A stretch of DNA of 64,000 bases from Parerythrobacter_A sp963761775 (GTDB taxonomy: Bacteria; Pseudomonadota; Alphaproteobacteria; Sphingomonadales; Sphingomonadaceae). Positions 1-9,108 of this stretch are shown here, one piece after another. The stretch is from assembly GCA_963761775.1 (NCBI GenBank), contig CAVXIF010000011.1, forward strand, positions 930,001-994,000, in the 5' to 3' direction. The notes beneath the pieces are model-generated. The model searched no databases and was not told the origin of the DNA. It worked only from the letters and a program-made list of their open reading frames with translations. Each line of letters opens with the position of its first letter. Position 1 is the stretch's first letter. The translations under genes were made by a program, and so were the position numbers.

Positions 1-180
1 CAGCACCATCCAGAGCCGCGCCTGCGCCGTGCTGGCGGGCGACACATACATATCTTCGCGTTGCCCGGATCGAACGGCGCGGTGAAGGACGGGTGGGACG
101 GCATCCTCGCCGAACAGCTCGACAGCCGCAACAGCCCCTGCAATTTCGTCGATCTGATGCCCCGCCTGCGCGAGACCTGA
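1..180 (+). CDS. moaB: MoaB-like molybdenum cofactor biosynthesis protein, C-terminal part with frameshift
   Basis: This is the 3' end of a gene that begins left of the window. Frame 2 reads STIQSRACAVLAGDTYI and frame 1 then continues IFALPGSNGAVKDGWD to a TGA at 178-180. The two parts join near position 50 after two extra bases (or one missing). The residues match the MoaB/MogA molybdopterin-binding fold, in which the ALPGS-x-GA loop and the closing LMPRL are conserved. The family works late in molybdenum cofactor synthesis, on the pterin in the cytoplasm. The break is one of many single-site frame breaks in this sequence and is probably a read error, but with only 60 codons visible a real pseudogene cannot be excluded. 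Confidence 0.7.
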   Translation, partial: QHHPEPRLRRAGGRHIHIFALPGSNGAVKDGWDGILAEQLDSRNSPCNFVDLMPRLRET

Positions 181-218
181 ACGCCACCGCTCCCTCTACA
201 AGCATATTGTTCTGTATT

Positions 219-234
219 TGTTCCACGTGAAACA
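219..234. other. parS centromere site (ParB binding)
   Basis: The 16-base palindrome TGTTCCACGTGAAACA matches the bacterial chromosomal parS consensus TGTTNCACGTGAAACA at every position. ParB loads at such sites and spreads, and with ParA and SMC it segregates the origin region. It lies in the 66-base gap between the moaB end and the radical SAM gene start. I saw no second full copy in the window, and parA and parB are not here. Chromosomal parS sites usually cluster near oriC, so this suggests origin proximity. Confidence 0.85.
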
Positions 235-246
235 CTATGCAGCGGC

Positions 247-1335
247 ATGGCCACCAATCCTCCTCCTGCCAAAATTCGCGGGCGCGGCGCGCAGTCCGCT
301 GCCGTGCCCGACCGGTTCGGGCTGGCGACGCGCGAAGCAGATGGCGACTGGCGCGATGCGATGGAGGCGCTGGACGGGCCGCCGGTAAAACTGCGCACCA
401 CCGTGACCGAGGAAGCGCCCAAGTCGATCCTTTCCTTCAACACCTCGCCCGACATCGGCTTCGACCGGTCCATCAACGCCTATCGCGGGTGCGAGCATGG
501 CTGCGTCTATTGCTTTGCGCGCCCGACCCATGCTTTTCACGACCTGTCGCCGGGGCTGGACTTCGAAACGAAGCTGTTCGCCAAACCCGGTGCCGCCAGA
601 CTGCTGCGCGCCACGCTGGCAAAACCGTCCTACCGTCCGCGCTGGATCGCGATGGGCACCAACACCGACCCTTACCAGCCGATAGAGCGCGACTATCGGA
701 TCACGCGCCAGGTGCTGGAAGTGTGCCTCGATGCGCGCCACCCCGTCACCATCACCACCAAGTCCGACCGCGTGCTGGACGATCTGGACCTGCTGGAAGA
801 CATGGCGCGCCAACGGCTTGTCGCGGTCGCCATCAGCGTTACCTCGCTCGATGCGAAGTTGTCCGGCAAGCTCGAACCGCGCGCAGCTTCTCCGCGCAAG
901 CGGTTGGCGGCGCTGGAAAAACTGGCCGCCGCTGGCATCCCTTCCCACATCTCCATCGCGCCCGTCATCCCCGCCATCACCGACGAATACATGGAAGCCC
1001 TGATCGCGGCGGGCGGCAAGGCGGGCGTCCAATCGGCCAGCTGGATCCCGCTGCGCCTGCCCCATGAAGTCGCGCCGCTGTTCCGCGAGTGGCTGGCGGT
1101 GCATTACCCGGAGCGCGCCGCGAAGGTCATCAACATCGTGCGCGACATTCGGGACGGGAGAGACAACGACCCCGGCTTCTTCACCCGCATGAACCCGCAA
1201 GGCGTCTGGGCCGACCTGTTCCGCAACCGGTTCCGCAATGCCTGCCGCAAGGCCGGGATCGGGCGGGAACGCATCGCGCTCGACACCAGCAATTTTCGCG
1301 CCCCGCCGCCGGAAGGACAGATGCGGTTGCTGTAG
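247..1335 (+). CDS. PA0069-family radical SAM protein
   Basis: A 362-residue cytosolic protein. The radical SAM iron-sulfur motif CEHGCVYC is at residues 82-89 (C82, C86, C89), giving a [4Fe-4S] cluster for S-adenosylmethionine cleavage. The region after it (MGTNTDPYQPIE, TTKSDRVLDD, ISVTSLD) follows the PA0069 family, which is distantly related to spore photoproduct lyase. The substrate is unknown. The N-terminal 60 residues are basic and low-complexity, as in relatives. The start at 247 is chosen because the family begins near PPAKIRGRGA. The gene stands alone: parS is upstream and palindromic repeats are downstream. Family assignment is firm; biochemical role is not. Confidence 0.88.
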   Translation: MATNPPPAKIRGRGAQSAAVPDRFGLATREADGDWRDAMEALDGPPVKLRTTVTEEAPKSILSFNTSPDIGFDRSINAYRGCEHGCVYCFARPTHAFHDLSPGLDFETKLFAKPGAARLLRATLAKPSYRPRWIAMGTNTDPYQPIERDYRITRQVLEVCLDARHPVTITTKSDRVLDDLDLLEDMARQRLVAVAISVTSLDAKLSGKLEPRAASPRKRLAALEKLAAAGIPSHISIAPVIPAITDEYMEALIAAGGKAGVQSASWIPLRLPHEVAPLFREWLAVHYPERAAKVINIVRDIRDGRDNDPGFFTRMNPQGVWADLFRNRFRNACRKAGIGRERIALDTSNFRAPPPEGQMRLL

Positions 1336-1363
1336 GATGCTTGTATCGACTCGTTCAAGACTT

Positions 1364-1400
1364 CGTCACCCCGGATCAAGTCCCGAGTGCCGGGTTTTGC
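1364..1400. repeat. Degenerate CGTCACCCCGGA-type palindromic repeat
   Basis: The sequence CGTCACCCCGGATCAAGTCC is a decayed version of the palindrome seen intact at 2197-2225. It sits just after the radical SAM gene and could fold into a weak hairpin. Confidence 0.5.
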
Positions 1401-1432
1401 AGGCCAATTTCAATAGCGAACCATACCCGACC

Positions 1433-1527
1433 CCGTTCGTCCTGAGCCTGTCGAAGGACCGCCCTTACTACCCGGCGCAGTGTAGAAGGAAGAAGAACAA
1501 TCCTTCGACAGGCTCAGGACGAACGGG
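1433..1527. repeat. Paired inverted palindromic repeat (family A)
   Basis: Two copies of GTTCGTCCTGAGCCTGTCGA face each other (1434-1459 and, reversed, 1501-1527) and are separated by about 40 bases. The pair could form a long hairpin. The same unit recurs at 17314-17408, 19877-19969 and, remarkably, inside dnaE at 6464-6558. It resembles REP/BIME-type intergenic elements. No gene lies in 1336-1554. Confidence 0.85.
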
Positions 1528-1554
1528 AGCGTTATGTAAGCGCCATAAATTGCT

Positions 1555-1986
1555 CTAAAACCCCTCCCCACCCTCGCTCGGCTTAAACCGAACCAGCCTG
1601 CTGTTCGCCAACGCCGCTGTCCGGTTCACGACCGCTTGCTGATACTCAGCATCCTTGATCATCTCGAAAAACGCGCCGCTGTTCGGGTAGCTGGCGACGA
1701 AGCCGTCGTGCCATTCGCGGGCTTCGGGGCCGGTCACCATCGCCTGGAACGCGCCGCGCCACACGATGCTGCCGCCGACGCGGCGGAAGATCGGGCCGCT
1801 GGTCTTGCCGTATTCCTCATAGGCGCGTCGCCCGCTCCAGCCCTTGCCCGCATGTTCGTGGCCCGCCGGATACTCGGCCACGTCGCGGAACAGCAGCAGG
1901 TTCAGCATGTGGATCGGCTCGTCACGGGGTAGCGCCTTGAACGCGGCGAAACCGGCGGGCGTCGGGTCGATGTGGATGTCGGACAT
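1555..1986 (-). CDS. DUF1330 domain-containing protein
   Basis: A small cytosolic protein of about 143 residues. It has the DUF1330 alpha/beta barrel-like ferredoxin fold signature, including HMLNLLLFRDVAEY near the N-terminus and AMVTGPEAREWHDGF in the middle. Members are often dimeric and poorly characterised, and no reaction can be assigned. The start at 1986 (MSDIHIDP) is preferred over an ATG 9 codons upstream because GGAGAG lies about 8 bases before it. A 17-base near-perfect palindrome (2015-2031) is centred about 37 bases upstream, suggesting repressor control. The gene is monocistronic. Confidence 0.75.
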   Translation of the reverse strand: MSDIHIDPTPAGFAAFKALPRDEPIHMLNLLLFRDVAEYPAGHEHAGKGWSGRRAYEEYGKTSGPIFRRVGGSIVWRGAFQAMVTGPEAREWHDGFVASYPNSGAFFEMIKDAEYQQAVVNRTAALANSRLVRFKPSEGGEGF

Positions 1987-2014
1987 GAGTTTCTCTCCGG
2001 ACTTAGGTGACAAA

Positions 2015-2031
2015 GGTTACACCGTGTCACC
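2015..2031. promoter_or_regulatory. Palindromic operator-like site upstream of the DUF1330 gene
   Basis: GGTTACACCGTGTCACC is an inverted repeat with one mismatch per arm (GGTTACAC / GTGTCACC). Flanking bases add CAAAGGT...ACCTTTG symmetry. It lies 28-45 bases before the start codon at 1986, where a repressor would block transcription. The form suits TetR- or MarR-type regulators, but no regulator gene is next to it. The function is inferred from symmetry and position only. Confidence 0.5.
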
Positions 2032-2196
2032 TTTGGCATTAGGCGGAATGATGTTTGTATTCAGTTGTTTACGGGGTGACGGTTAGACCGGACGGACAGG
2101 GGGCGGGAGGGGAAGATTGGCGATATGGCCTTTTTAGACGAGACTACCGCTAGCCATACGCTTCGCCTGTCGGTGTAGGACAGTGTTATAAAAGGA

Positions 2197-2225
2197 CGTC
2201 ACCCCGGACTTGGTCCGGGATGACG
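2197..2225. repeat. CGTCACCCCGGACTTGGTCCGGGATGACG palindrome
   Basis: A strong hairpin with arms CGTCACCCCGGAC and GTCCGGGATGACG and a three-base loop, 17 bases beyond the stop of the acyl-CoA synthetase gene. This dispersed palindrome type is common between genes in sphingomonads. Here it could also end transcription, although no T-run follows. Confidence 0.75.
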
Positions 2226-2241
2226 AAAGGAGCCACGTCCC

Positions 2242-3865
2242 TTACCCCGCCAATTTGTAATCCGCGAACCTGGTCCGCAGGTCCTTTTTGCTGATCTTGC
2301 CCGTCGCGGTGTGCGGGATGTCGTCGACGAACTCGACGGCATCGGGCAGCCACCATTTCGCCACCTTGCTGGACAGGAACGCGATGATGCTATCGCGCAT
2401 CGCCCTCGACGCCCTCTTTCAGCACCACGAACAGCACCGGGCGCTCGTCCCATTTCGGATGCGCCATGCCGATAGCGGCGGCTTCGGCGACGGCGGGATG
2501 GCCGCAGGCGGCGTTTTCCAGCTCGACCGAGCTGATCCACTCGCCGCCCGACTTGATGACGTCCTTGGTCCGGTCGGTCAGTTGCAGCGTGCCGTCGGGA
2601 TGGATGATGCCGACATCGCCGGTGTCGAACCAGCCGTCTGCGTTCACCGCGTCTTCCTCCGCCTTGAAATAGCGTTTGATGACCCACGGCCCGCGTATCT
2701 GCAACGCACCCGATTCCTTTCCGTCGCGCGGCAGTTCAGTGGTCATGTCGTCGAGGTCCACGGTGCGCAGTTCGACACCGAATATGGGCCGCCCCTGCAT
2801 CGCGCATTTTTCCACCTTCTGGTCGAAATCAAGTTCGTCCCAGTCGCGCGACGGACCGCCGACCGTGCCGATGGGACTGGTCTCCGTCATGCCCCAGGCA
2901 TGCTGGACGCGGGTGCCGTTCTTCATCAGCCGTTCGATCATGAAACGCGGCGCGGCGGACCCGCCGATGGTGGCGGCTTTCAGCTTGGGCAGCTCGATCC
3001 CTTGCGCATCGCAATACTGGAAATGCGCCAGCCAGACGGTCGGCACGCCCGCACTGTCGGTCACGCCCTCGCGCTTCATCAGTTCGTCCAGCACGGCCGG
3101 TTCGTTGACGGCGCTGAACACGAATTTCACGCCCGCCATCGCACCGGCATAGGGCAGGCCCCAGCTCGCGGCGTGGAACATCGGCACCACGGGCAGCATC
3201 ACGCTGCTGGCCTGGAAATTCAGGCTGGCCGGTTGCAGGCCGGCCATCGCGTGGAACACCGTGCTGCGGTGTTCGTACAGCACGCCCTTCGGGTTGCCGG
3301 TCGTGCCGCTGGTATAGCACAACATGCACGGATCGCGCTCGTCCCCGCCGACCCACGCGAAGTCGCCGTCCTGCGCGCCGATCCAATCCTCGAACGCGGT
3401 GGCGTCGCTATCAGCAGGCGGGTCGTAGCAGATGTAGTGTTCGACCGTGGTCCAGCGGTCTTTCATCCGGTCCACGATGGGCTGGAACGCGGCGTCGTAG
3501 AACAGCACGCGGTCCTCGGCATGGTTGACGATGTAGTCGAGCTGGTCGTCGAACAGGCGCGGGTTCACCGTGTGCAGCACGCCGCCCATGCCCGCCACGC
3601 CGTACCAGCTGACGAGATGCCGCGCGTGGTTCATCGCAAGGCTGGCGACGCGCTCGCCCGGCTTTATGCCCAGCGTCTGCAACGCCTGCGCCATTTTCAG
3701 CGCGTCGGTGCGGATGCCCGCCCAGTCGGTGCGCGTTTCGCTGCCATCGGCCCAGCGGGTCACGATCTCGCGGTCGCCCGATTCCCGTGCCGCATGGTCG
3801 ATCACATGCGTCACCCGCATGGTCCAGTCCTGCATCGCGCCTTCGCTTTTGCCGCTCATATCCAT
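2242..3865 (-). CDS. Long-chain fatty-acid--CoA ligase, one frameshift
   Basis: An ATP-dependent acyl-CoA synthetase that activates fatty acids as acyl-AMP and then acyl-CoA. The P-loop CYTSGTTGNPKGV lies near residue 190. The hinge region DGWFDTGDVGIIHPDG and DRTKDVIKSGGEWISS come late, and the C-terminal lysine motif HTATGKISKKDLRTRF is complete. Near 2405 one extra base shifts the frame, so uncorrected reading stops at KEGVEGDAR. Removing it restores AMRDSIIAFLSSKVAKWW and a protein of about 540 residues, the normal length. The start at 3865 (MDMSGKSEGAMQDW) follows GGAG; 3859 is equally possible. It lies just downstream of dnaE, in the same orientation with a 49-base gap. Chain-length preference cannot be told. 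Confidence 0.85.
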
Positions 3866-3914
3866 CCACTCCGTTCCGTATTGTTTGGCAAGCAGCATGA
3901 CGGGGCATTCGGTT

Positions 3915-6900
3915 TTAGGCAACCAGCCGCAGCCGCGCCTTCGATTTGCGCGGTTTGAGCGATATGTCGTCCAGCCCCTCTATTGCCTGCAACCGCTCTG
4001 CAAGATCGCCGCCAAGCGCGAAGCCTGTGCCAAGCCGCAACCGGGTGGCGGCGTCCGCTCCGGTCGGCAGCGCGACGACGACTTCGCCATGATCCGCCTC
4101 ACCTGCAACCAGCATCTCGCGCAAGGCGGGCAAGGCATCGGCGTCGGACAGCGAGAGGGTCAGCACCATGCGGGCACTGCCCTTTACCTCGTCCAGCGGG
4201 CGCGCGCCGCGCACGGTGACGCGCGGCGGTTCGTCCGGACTGGGCTGGTCCAGCTCCACCGTCAGCAGGATGCAGGTGCCGTCCTTGGCCCATGCCTCGA
4301 ACTTCTCGACCAGCGCTTCCTCGAAACAGGCGGCGCTGAATTGTCCGGACATATCGGAGAAATCGGCGCGCACGAAATCCGCGCCACGCTTGGTGCGGCC
4401 CTTGTTCACCTTCTCGACCATTGCGGCCATCACCGCCGACTGCCGCCCGCCGCCGCTGACGCCTGCCGTGATGGTGTTCTGGTATGTGCGCGCGCCGTGC
4501 GCCGATGCGGCGGGCCAGAATTGCTGCACGGGATGGGCGGCGAAATAGAAGCCGAAATTCTCCCGCTCCTGCGCCATCGTTTCGGCGCGTGACCAGGCGG
4601 GGGCGTCTTTCAGGCGAAGGTCGGCGCTTTGCTCGCCCTCGCCGGAGAACAATCCGCCCTGCCCGCTCTCGCGTTCGCGCGCGGCACTCTCCGCCACCGC
4701 CAAGCAGCAGGTCGGCATTGTGCAGCAGGGTCGCGCGGTCCGGCGACAGGCTATCGAGCGCTCCGGCACAGATCAGTCCCTCAAGCTGGCGCGAATTCAT
4801 CGCCCCTTTCGGCATCCGTTCGAACAGGTCTTTCACGTCAGCGAAAGGACCATTGGCGTCCCGCTCCGCCACCAGCGCATCCATCGCTTTGGCCCCCACA
4901 TTGCGGATGCCCGCCAGCGCATAGCGGACCGCGTGGCCATCGTCGGTCTGCTCGACCGTGAATTGCGCATGGCTGGCGTTCACATCGGGCGGCGCGATGG
5001 TGACGCCCAGCCGCCGCGCGTCGTCGACGAACAGCGCCAGTTTTTCCGACTGGTGCATGTCGAAGCACATGGACGCGGCGTAGAATTCCTCCGGATAATG
5101 CGCTTTCAGCCACGCCGTCTGGTAGGACAGCAGCGCGTAAGCGGCGGCGTGCGACTTGTTGAAGCCGTAGCCCGCAAACTTGTCGATCAGGTCGAACAGT
5201 TCGTTGGCTTCGGGCGCCGGAATATCGGAATGTTCCAGGCAGCCATCGACGAACCGCTGGCGCTGCGCGTCCATTTCGGCCTGGACCTTCTTGCCCATCG
5301 CGCGGCGCAGCAGGTCGGCATCGCCGAGCGAATAGCCCGACAGGATCTGCGCCGCCTGCATCACCTGTTCCTGATAGACGAAGATGCCGTAGGTCTCGGC
5401 CAGGATACCTTCCAGCTTGGGGTGCGGATATTCGATCGGTACCTCGCCGCTCTTGCGCTTGCCGAACAGCGGGATGTTGTCCATCGGGCCGGGCCGATAG
5501 AGCGAGACGAGCGCGACGATATCCTCGAACTTGCTCGGCTTCACCGCCGTCAGCGTGCGGCGCATGCCCTCGCTTTCCAGCTGGAACACGCCGACGGTGT
5601 TGCCCGCCTTCATCAGCTCGTAAACCGCGTCGTCGTCCCACGCGAGGCTATTCAGATCGACCGTCACGCCGCGCTCGTCCAGCAGCCGCACCGCCTTTTC
5701 CAGCACCGACAGCGTCTTCAGGCCGAGGAAGTCGAACTTCACCAGCCCGCTCGAATTCGACATGCTTCATGTCGTATTGCGTCACCGGCATGTCGGACCG
5801 CGGATCGCGATAGAGCGGCAGCAGTTTCGCCAGCGGACGGTCGCCGATCACCACACCGGCGGCGTGGGTGGAGGAATTGCGCGGGAAGCCCTCCAGCTTC
5901 ATGGCAAGGTCCACCAGCCGCTTCACATCGTTGTCGTTCTGGTATTCGCGCTTGAATTCCGCCGCTCCGTTCAGCGCGCGCGGCAGGGTCCACGGGTCGG
6001 TCGGATGGTTGGGTATCATCTTGCACAGCCGGTCCACCTGACCATAGGGCATTTGCAGGATGCGCCCGCAATCGCGCAGCACGGCGCGCGCCTTCAGCTT
6101 GCCGAAGGTGATGATCTGCGCGACGTGGTCCTCGCCATATTTCTGCTGGACATAGCGGATGACCTCGCCGCGCCGCGTTTCGCAGAAGTCGATATCGAAA
6201 TCGGGCATGGACACGCGTTCAGGGTTCAGGAACCGCTCGAACAGCAGACCCAGCCGCAGCGGGTCGAGATCGGTGATGGTCAGCGCCCAGGCGACCACCG
6301 AGCCCGCACCTGATCCGCGCCCCGGCCCCACCGGAATGCCCTGTTCCTTCGCCCATTTGATGAAATCGGCAACGATCAGGAAATAGCCGGGAAAGCCCAT
6401 CCCGACGATGACGTCGATTTCAAATTCAAGCCGTGTCTTGTATTCGAGAACGTCGTCCCACATCCCGTTCGTCCTGAGCATGTCGAAGGACTGTTTTTCC
6501 TTTTCCAGCGCTTCGCCGGAAGAGAAGTGCAATGCTTCGACAAGCTCAGCATGAGCGGTTTCTGGATAGTACGGCTTTAACCTTTCGACGAGCCCAGCCC
6601 GCGCATCGTCGGCTAAAGCCTTTGCCTCGCCTTCCAGATCGCCTGCCAGACTGGGCAGGATCGGCGCGCGCGATGGCGGTGCGAACGCGCAACGCTGGGC
6701 AATGACCAATGTGTTCGCCATCGCCTCGGGCAAATCGGCGAAGGTGTCGTCCATCATCGGGCCGGACTTGACCCATGCTTCGCGGTTGGAATGCACCCGC
6801 TCTTCGGTGTCGACATGGGTGGAGGCGGCGATGCACAGCATGGCATCGTGTGCCGCGTGCATATGCGGTTCGGCGTAGAAGGCGGGATTGGTGGCCACCA

Positions 6901-7486
6901 GTGGCAGGTCGCGCGCATAGGCGAGATCGATCAAAGCGCGCTTCTGCGGCTTCCTCGTTCGCTTCGCCGCGCCGCGCCAGCTCGACATACAGGCGATCCG
7001 GAAACAGGGCCTGCAAACGGTCCATGAGCGCTTCCGCATGGTCGCGCTGACCTTCCGCAAGCAGGTCGGTCAGCGCCCCGTCGCCCGCGCCGGTCAGCGC
7101 GATCAGACCGTCGGTCCGGCCTTCAAGATCATCCAGCGCAACATGCGGCGCGCGTTCCAATGGACGGCCAGATGGGCACGGCTGACAAGGTCGCACAGAT
7201 TGTCGTACCCCGCCTCGTCCTGCGCGAACAGCGGCAGATGATCGACCTGCTTGCCGTCGGCATCGCGCGCAATGCCCAGCAGCGCGCCGATGATCGGCTG
7301 CACCCCTTGCGCCAGACACGCATGCGCAAAGGCGACCGCGCCATACAACCCGTTGCGATCGCACAGGGCGATGGCGGGAAAGCCCCGGTCGCTCGCCAGC
7401 TTGGCGATTTGCTTGGGGTCGATCGCCGCCTCCAGCATGGAGTAGGACGACAGGATTCGCAGCGGCACGAAGCGGGTATGGTGCAT
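3915..7486 (-). CDS. dnaE: DNA polymerase III alpha subunit, four frame breaks
   Basis: The replicative polymerase catalytic subunit, about 1190 residues once reading is repaired. In order: PHP domain (FVPLRILSSYSMLEAAID at the start), palm/fingers with the catalytic MPDFDIDF, PGRGSGAGS, KFDFLGLKTLSVL, YRPGPMDNIP, GYGFNKSHAAAYA, and a C-terminal OB fold (RADFSDMSGQF). The frame breaks at about 4705 (extra T), 5757 (extra T), 6955 (extra C) and 7168 (one base missing). Simple repair restores family sequence each time, so these look like read errors in an essential gene. Two oddities are real-looking. A 95-base palindromic repeat is inserted in frame at 6464-6558, and the first PHP motif lacks the usual His and Asp (LSSYS in place of HSDYS). 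The start at 7486 gives MHHTRFVPLR, matching homologues. Confidence 0.93.
6464..6558. repeat. Family A palindromic pair inserted in frame within dnaE
   Basis: CCCGTTCGTCCTGAGCATGT (6464 onward) and the facing copy ending at 6558 are the same inverted pair as at 1433-1527. Here they lie inside the coding region. On the minus strand they encode HAELVEALHF and KQSFDMLRTNG with no stop. The insertion falls in the loop between the PHP and polymerase parts and adds about 35 residues not expected in DnaE. Confidence 0.85.
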
Positions 7487-7566
7487 GGTATGGAATATGC
7501 GGCCGCCACGGCAGACTGCCAAGGTGCAAACGTCCACCTATCCCCCAGGCTGTCACGTAATCGGGC

Positions 7567-7911
7567 TTACTCGCCCTCGGCCTTTGCGCCCTTTGCGGCA
7601 GCAATCTTGCGCCGCGTATCGCGGATGCTCGACCACGCACCATAGGCAATCAGCGCGGCGAGGAAGAGCCACACCCATGTCGGGATATTCCGCCCCGCAA
7701 TGGCGAGGTAGATATAGGCGGACACGAAGAAGAACCCCGCCGACATCATCGGCAGCACGGTGGACTTGCCCGCCTTCGCGCGGCGCACCAGCCAGCCGAT
7801 GGACGCGATGAAGAACGGGATCGCGCCGATGTAAATGGCACCGAAGATATACGGGTTCACGCCATATTCCGCGCCGAGCGAAAGAAACCACTGGTTGATC
7901 GTATCGAGCAT
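7567..7911 (-). CDS. Small integral membrane protein, function unknown
   Basis: A 114-residue protein with three likely membrane segments: about residues 20-40 (PYIFGAIYIGAIPFFIASIG), 52-70 (LPMMSAGFFFVSAYIYLAI) and 76-93 (PTWVWLFLAALIAYGAW). A basic tail (RDTRRKIAAAKGAKAEGE) should face the cytoplasm. I do not recognise a characterised family, although similar short proteins occur in sphingomonads. It lies between dnaE and a glutathione peroxidase gene on the same strand, 31 bases after the latter, and may be cotranscribed with it. Confidence 0.7.
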   Translation of the reverse strand: MLDTINQWFLSLGAEYGVNPYIFGAIYIGAIPFFIASIGWLVRRAKAGKSTVLPMMSAGFFFVSAYIYLAIAGRNIPTWVWLFLAALIAYGAWSSIRDTRRKIAAAKGAKAEGE

Positions 7912-7942
7912 GGCGTGGCTTTCGGTGGCGGCGCGGGTTCGG

Positions 7943-8422
7943 TTACAGCAGGGCTTCGATATCTTTGGCGATGCTGGCGGGCGTGTCCGACGGACCGTAG
8001 CGGTTCACCACCTTGCCGTCGCGGTCGATAAGAAACTTGGTAAAGTTCCATTTGATCGACTTCAAACCGAGCACGCCGGGTGCGTCGGTTTTCAGCCAGT
8101 CGTACAGCGGGCTGGCGTCTTTGCCGTTGACCGCGATCTTGGCCATCAGCGGGAAGGTGACATCGTAATTGACCGAACAGAATTGCGCGATTTCCGCCGC
8201 ATCGCCCGGTTCCTGCGCGCCGAACTGGTTGCACGGGAAGCCCAGCACGGTGAGGCCCTGCCCTTCGTATTTGCGGTGCAACGCCTCCAGCCCTTCATAT
8301 TGCGGGGTGAAGCCGCACTTGCTGGCGGTATTGACCACCAGCACGACGCGGCCGGCATATTGCGCCAGATCGACAGGCTGTCCATCGGCGCCGGCCACGG
8401 TGAAATCGGCAAGTCCGGTCAT
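7943..8422 (-). CDS. Glutathione peroxidase family protein
   Basis: A 159-residue thiol peroxidase that reduces hydroperoxides with thioredoxin or glutathione. The peroxidatic cysteine is C36 in NTASKCGFT. The partner glutamine is in FPCNQFGAQEPG and the tryptophan-asparagine in KWNFTKFLI. It is the cysteine form, without selenocysteine. No signal peptide is visible, so it should be cytosolic. Its start overlaps the end of the lolD-like gene by 4 bases (ATGA), which indicates translational coupling downstream of the Lol transporter genes. Full family length. Confidence 0.92.
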   Translation of the reverse strand: MTGLADFTVAGADGQPVDLAQYAGRVVLVVNTASKCGFTPQYEGLEALHRKYEGQGLTVLGFPCNQFGAQEPGDAAEIAQFCSVNYDVTFPLMAKIAVNGKDASPLYDWLKTDAPGVLGLKSIKWNFTKFLIDRDGKVVNRYGPSDTPASIAKDIEALL

Positions 8423-9108
8423 TCGAGCACCCCTTCGTGCAGACGGACGACGCGATCCATGCGCGCCGCCAGCCTTTCATTATGCGTGGCGACCAGTGCC
8501 GCGCTGCCTTCGCCGCGCACGAGCTCCAGAAACTGCGCCAGCACCTTGTCGGACGTGTGTTCGTCGAGATTGCCGGTCGGCTCGTCCGCCAGCACCAGTT
8601 GCGGCCGATTGGCGAGTCCGCGCGCCACCGCGACACGCTGCTGCTCCCCGCCCGAGAGCTGGCTGGGCCGATGGCTCAACCGCTCCGACAGTCCGAGCGC
8701 GCCCAGCAATGTGTCAGACCGTGCATCGGCATCGGCGGTGGACACGCCCGCGATAAGCTGCGGCAGGTTTACATTCTCGCGCGCAGTGAAATCCACCAGC
8801 AGATGATGGAACTGGTACACAAAGCCGAGATGATCGCGCCGCAGCGTCGTGCGACCATCGGAGGCAAGGCGCGAGGCGTCCTGCCCGCCGATCTGGATGA
8901 TCCCGCCGAAACCGCCTTCGAGCAGTCCCAAGGCCTGAAGCAGCGTGGATTTGCCCGAACCCGACGGGCCGAGCAGGGCCACGATCTCGCCCGGCATGAT
9001 GGTCAGGTTCGCGCCGCGCAGCACGTCGATCCGCACCCCGCCCTGTTCGAAACTGCGGGTGACGTCGGTTAGTTTGGCAACTGGCTGGATGAGAGGCACA
9101 TCAGTCAT
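8419..9108 (-). CDS. lolD: LolD-type ABC transporter ATP-binding protein
   Basis: A 229-residue ATPase of the lipoprotein-releasing (LolCDE) or MacB class. Walker A is GPSGSGKST, the Q-loop is in FVYQFHHLL, the signature is LSGGEQQR, and Walker B is LVLADEPTGNLD followed by the switch histidine in THN. The FQFHHLL-type segment, a hallmark of LolD, is present as YQFHHLLVDF. It drives transfer of outer-membrane lipoproteins from the inner membrane to LolA. It overlaps the permease gene upstream by 8 bases and is followed by the coupled peroxidase gene. Confidence 0.9.
   Translation of the reverse strand: MTDVPLIQPVAKLTDVTRSFEQGGVRIDVLRGANLTIMPGEIVALLGPSGSGKSTLLQALGLLEGGFGGIIQIGGQDASRLASDGRTTLRRDHLGFVYQFHHLLVDFTARENVNLPQLIAGVSTADADARSDTLLGALGLSERLSHRPSQLSGGEQQRVAVARGLANRPQLVLADEPTGNLDEHTSDKVLAQFLELVRGEGSAALVATHNERLAARMDRVVRLHEGVLE

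Noticed and set aside
2288..3958. A 556-codon plus-strand open frame opposite the acyl-CoA synthetase
   Set aside because: Composition is His/Arg/Ala-rich with no motif; the minus-strand enzyme explains the region.
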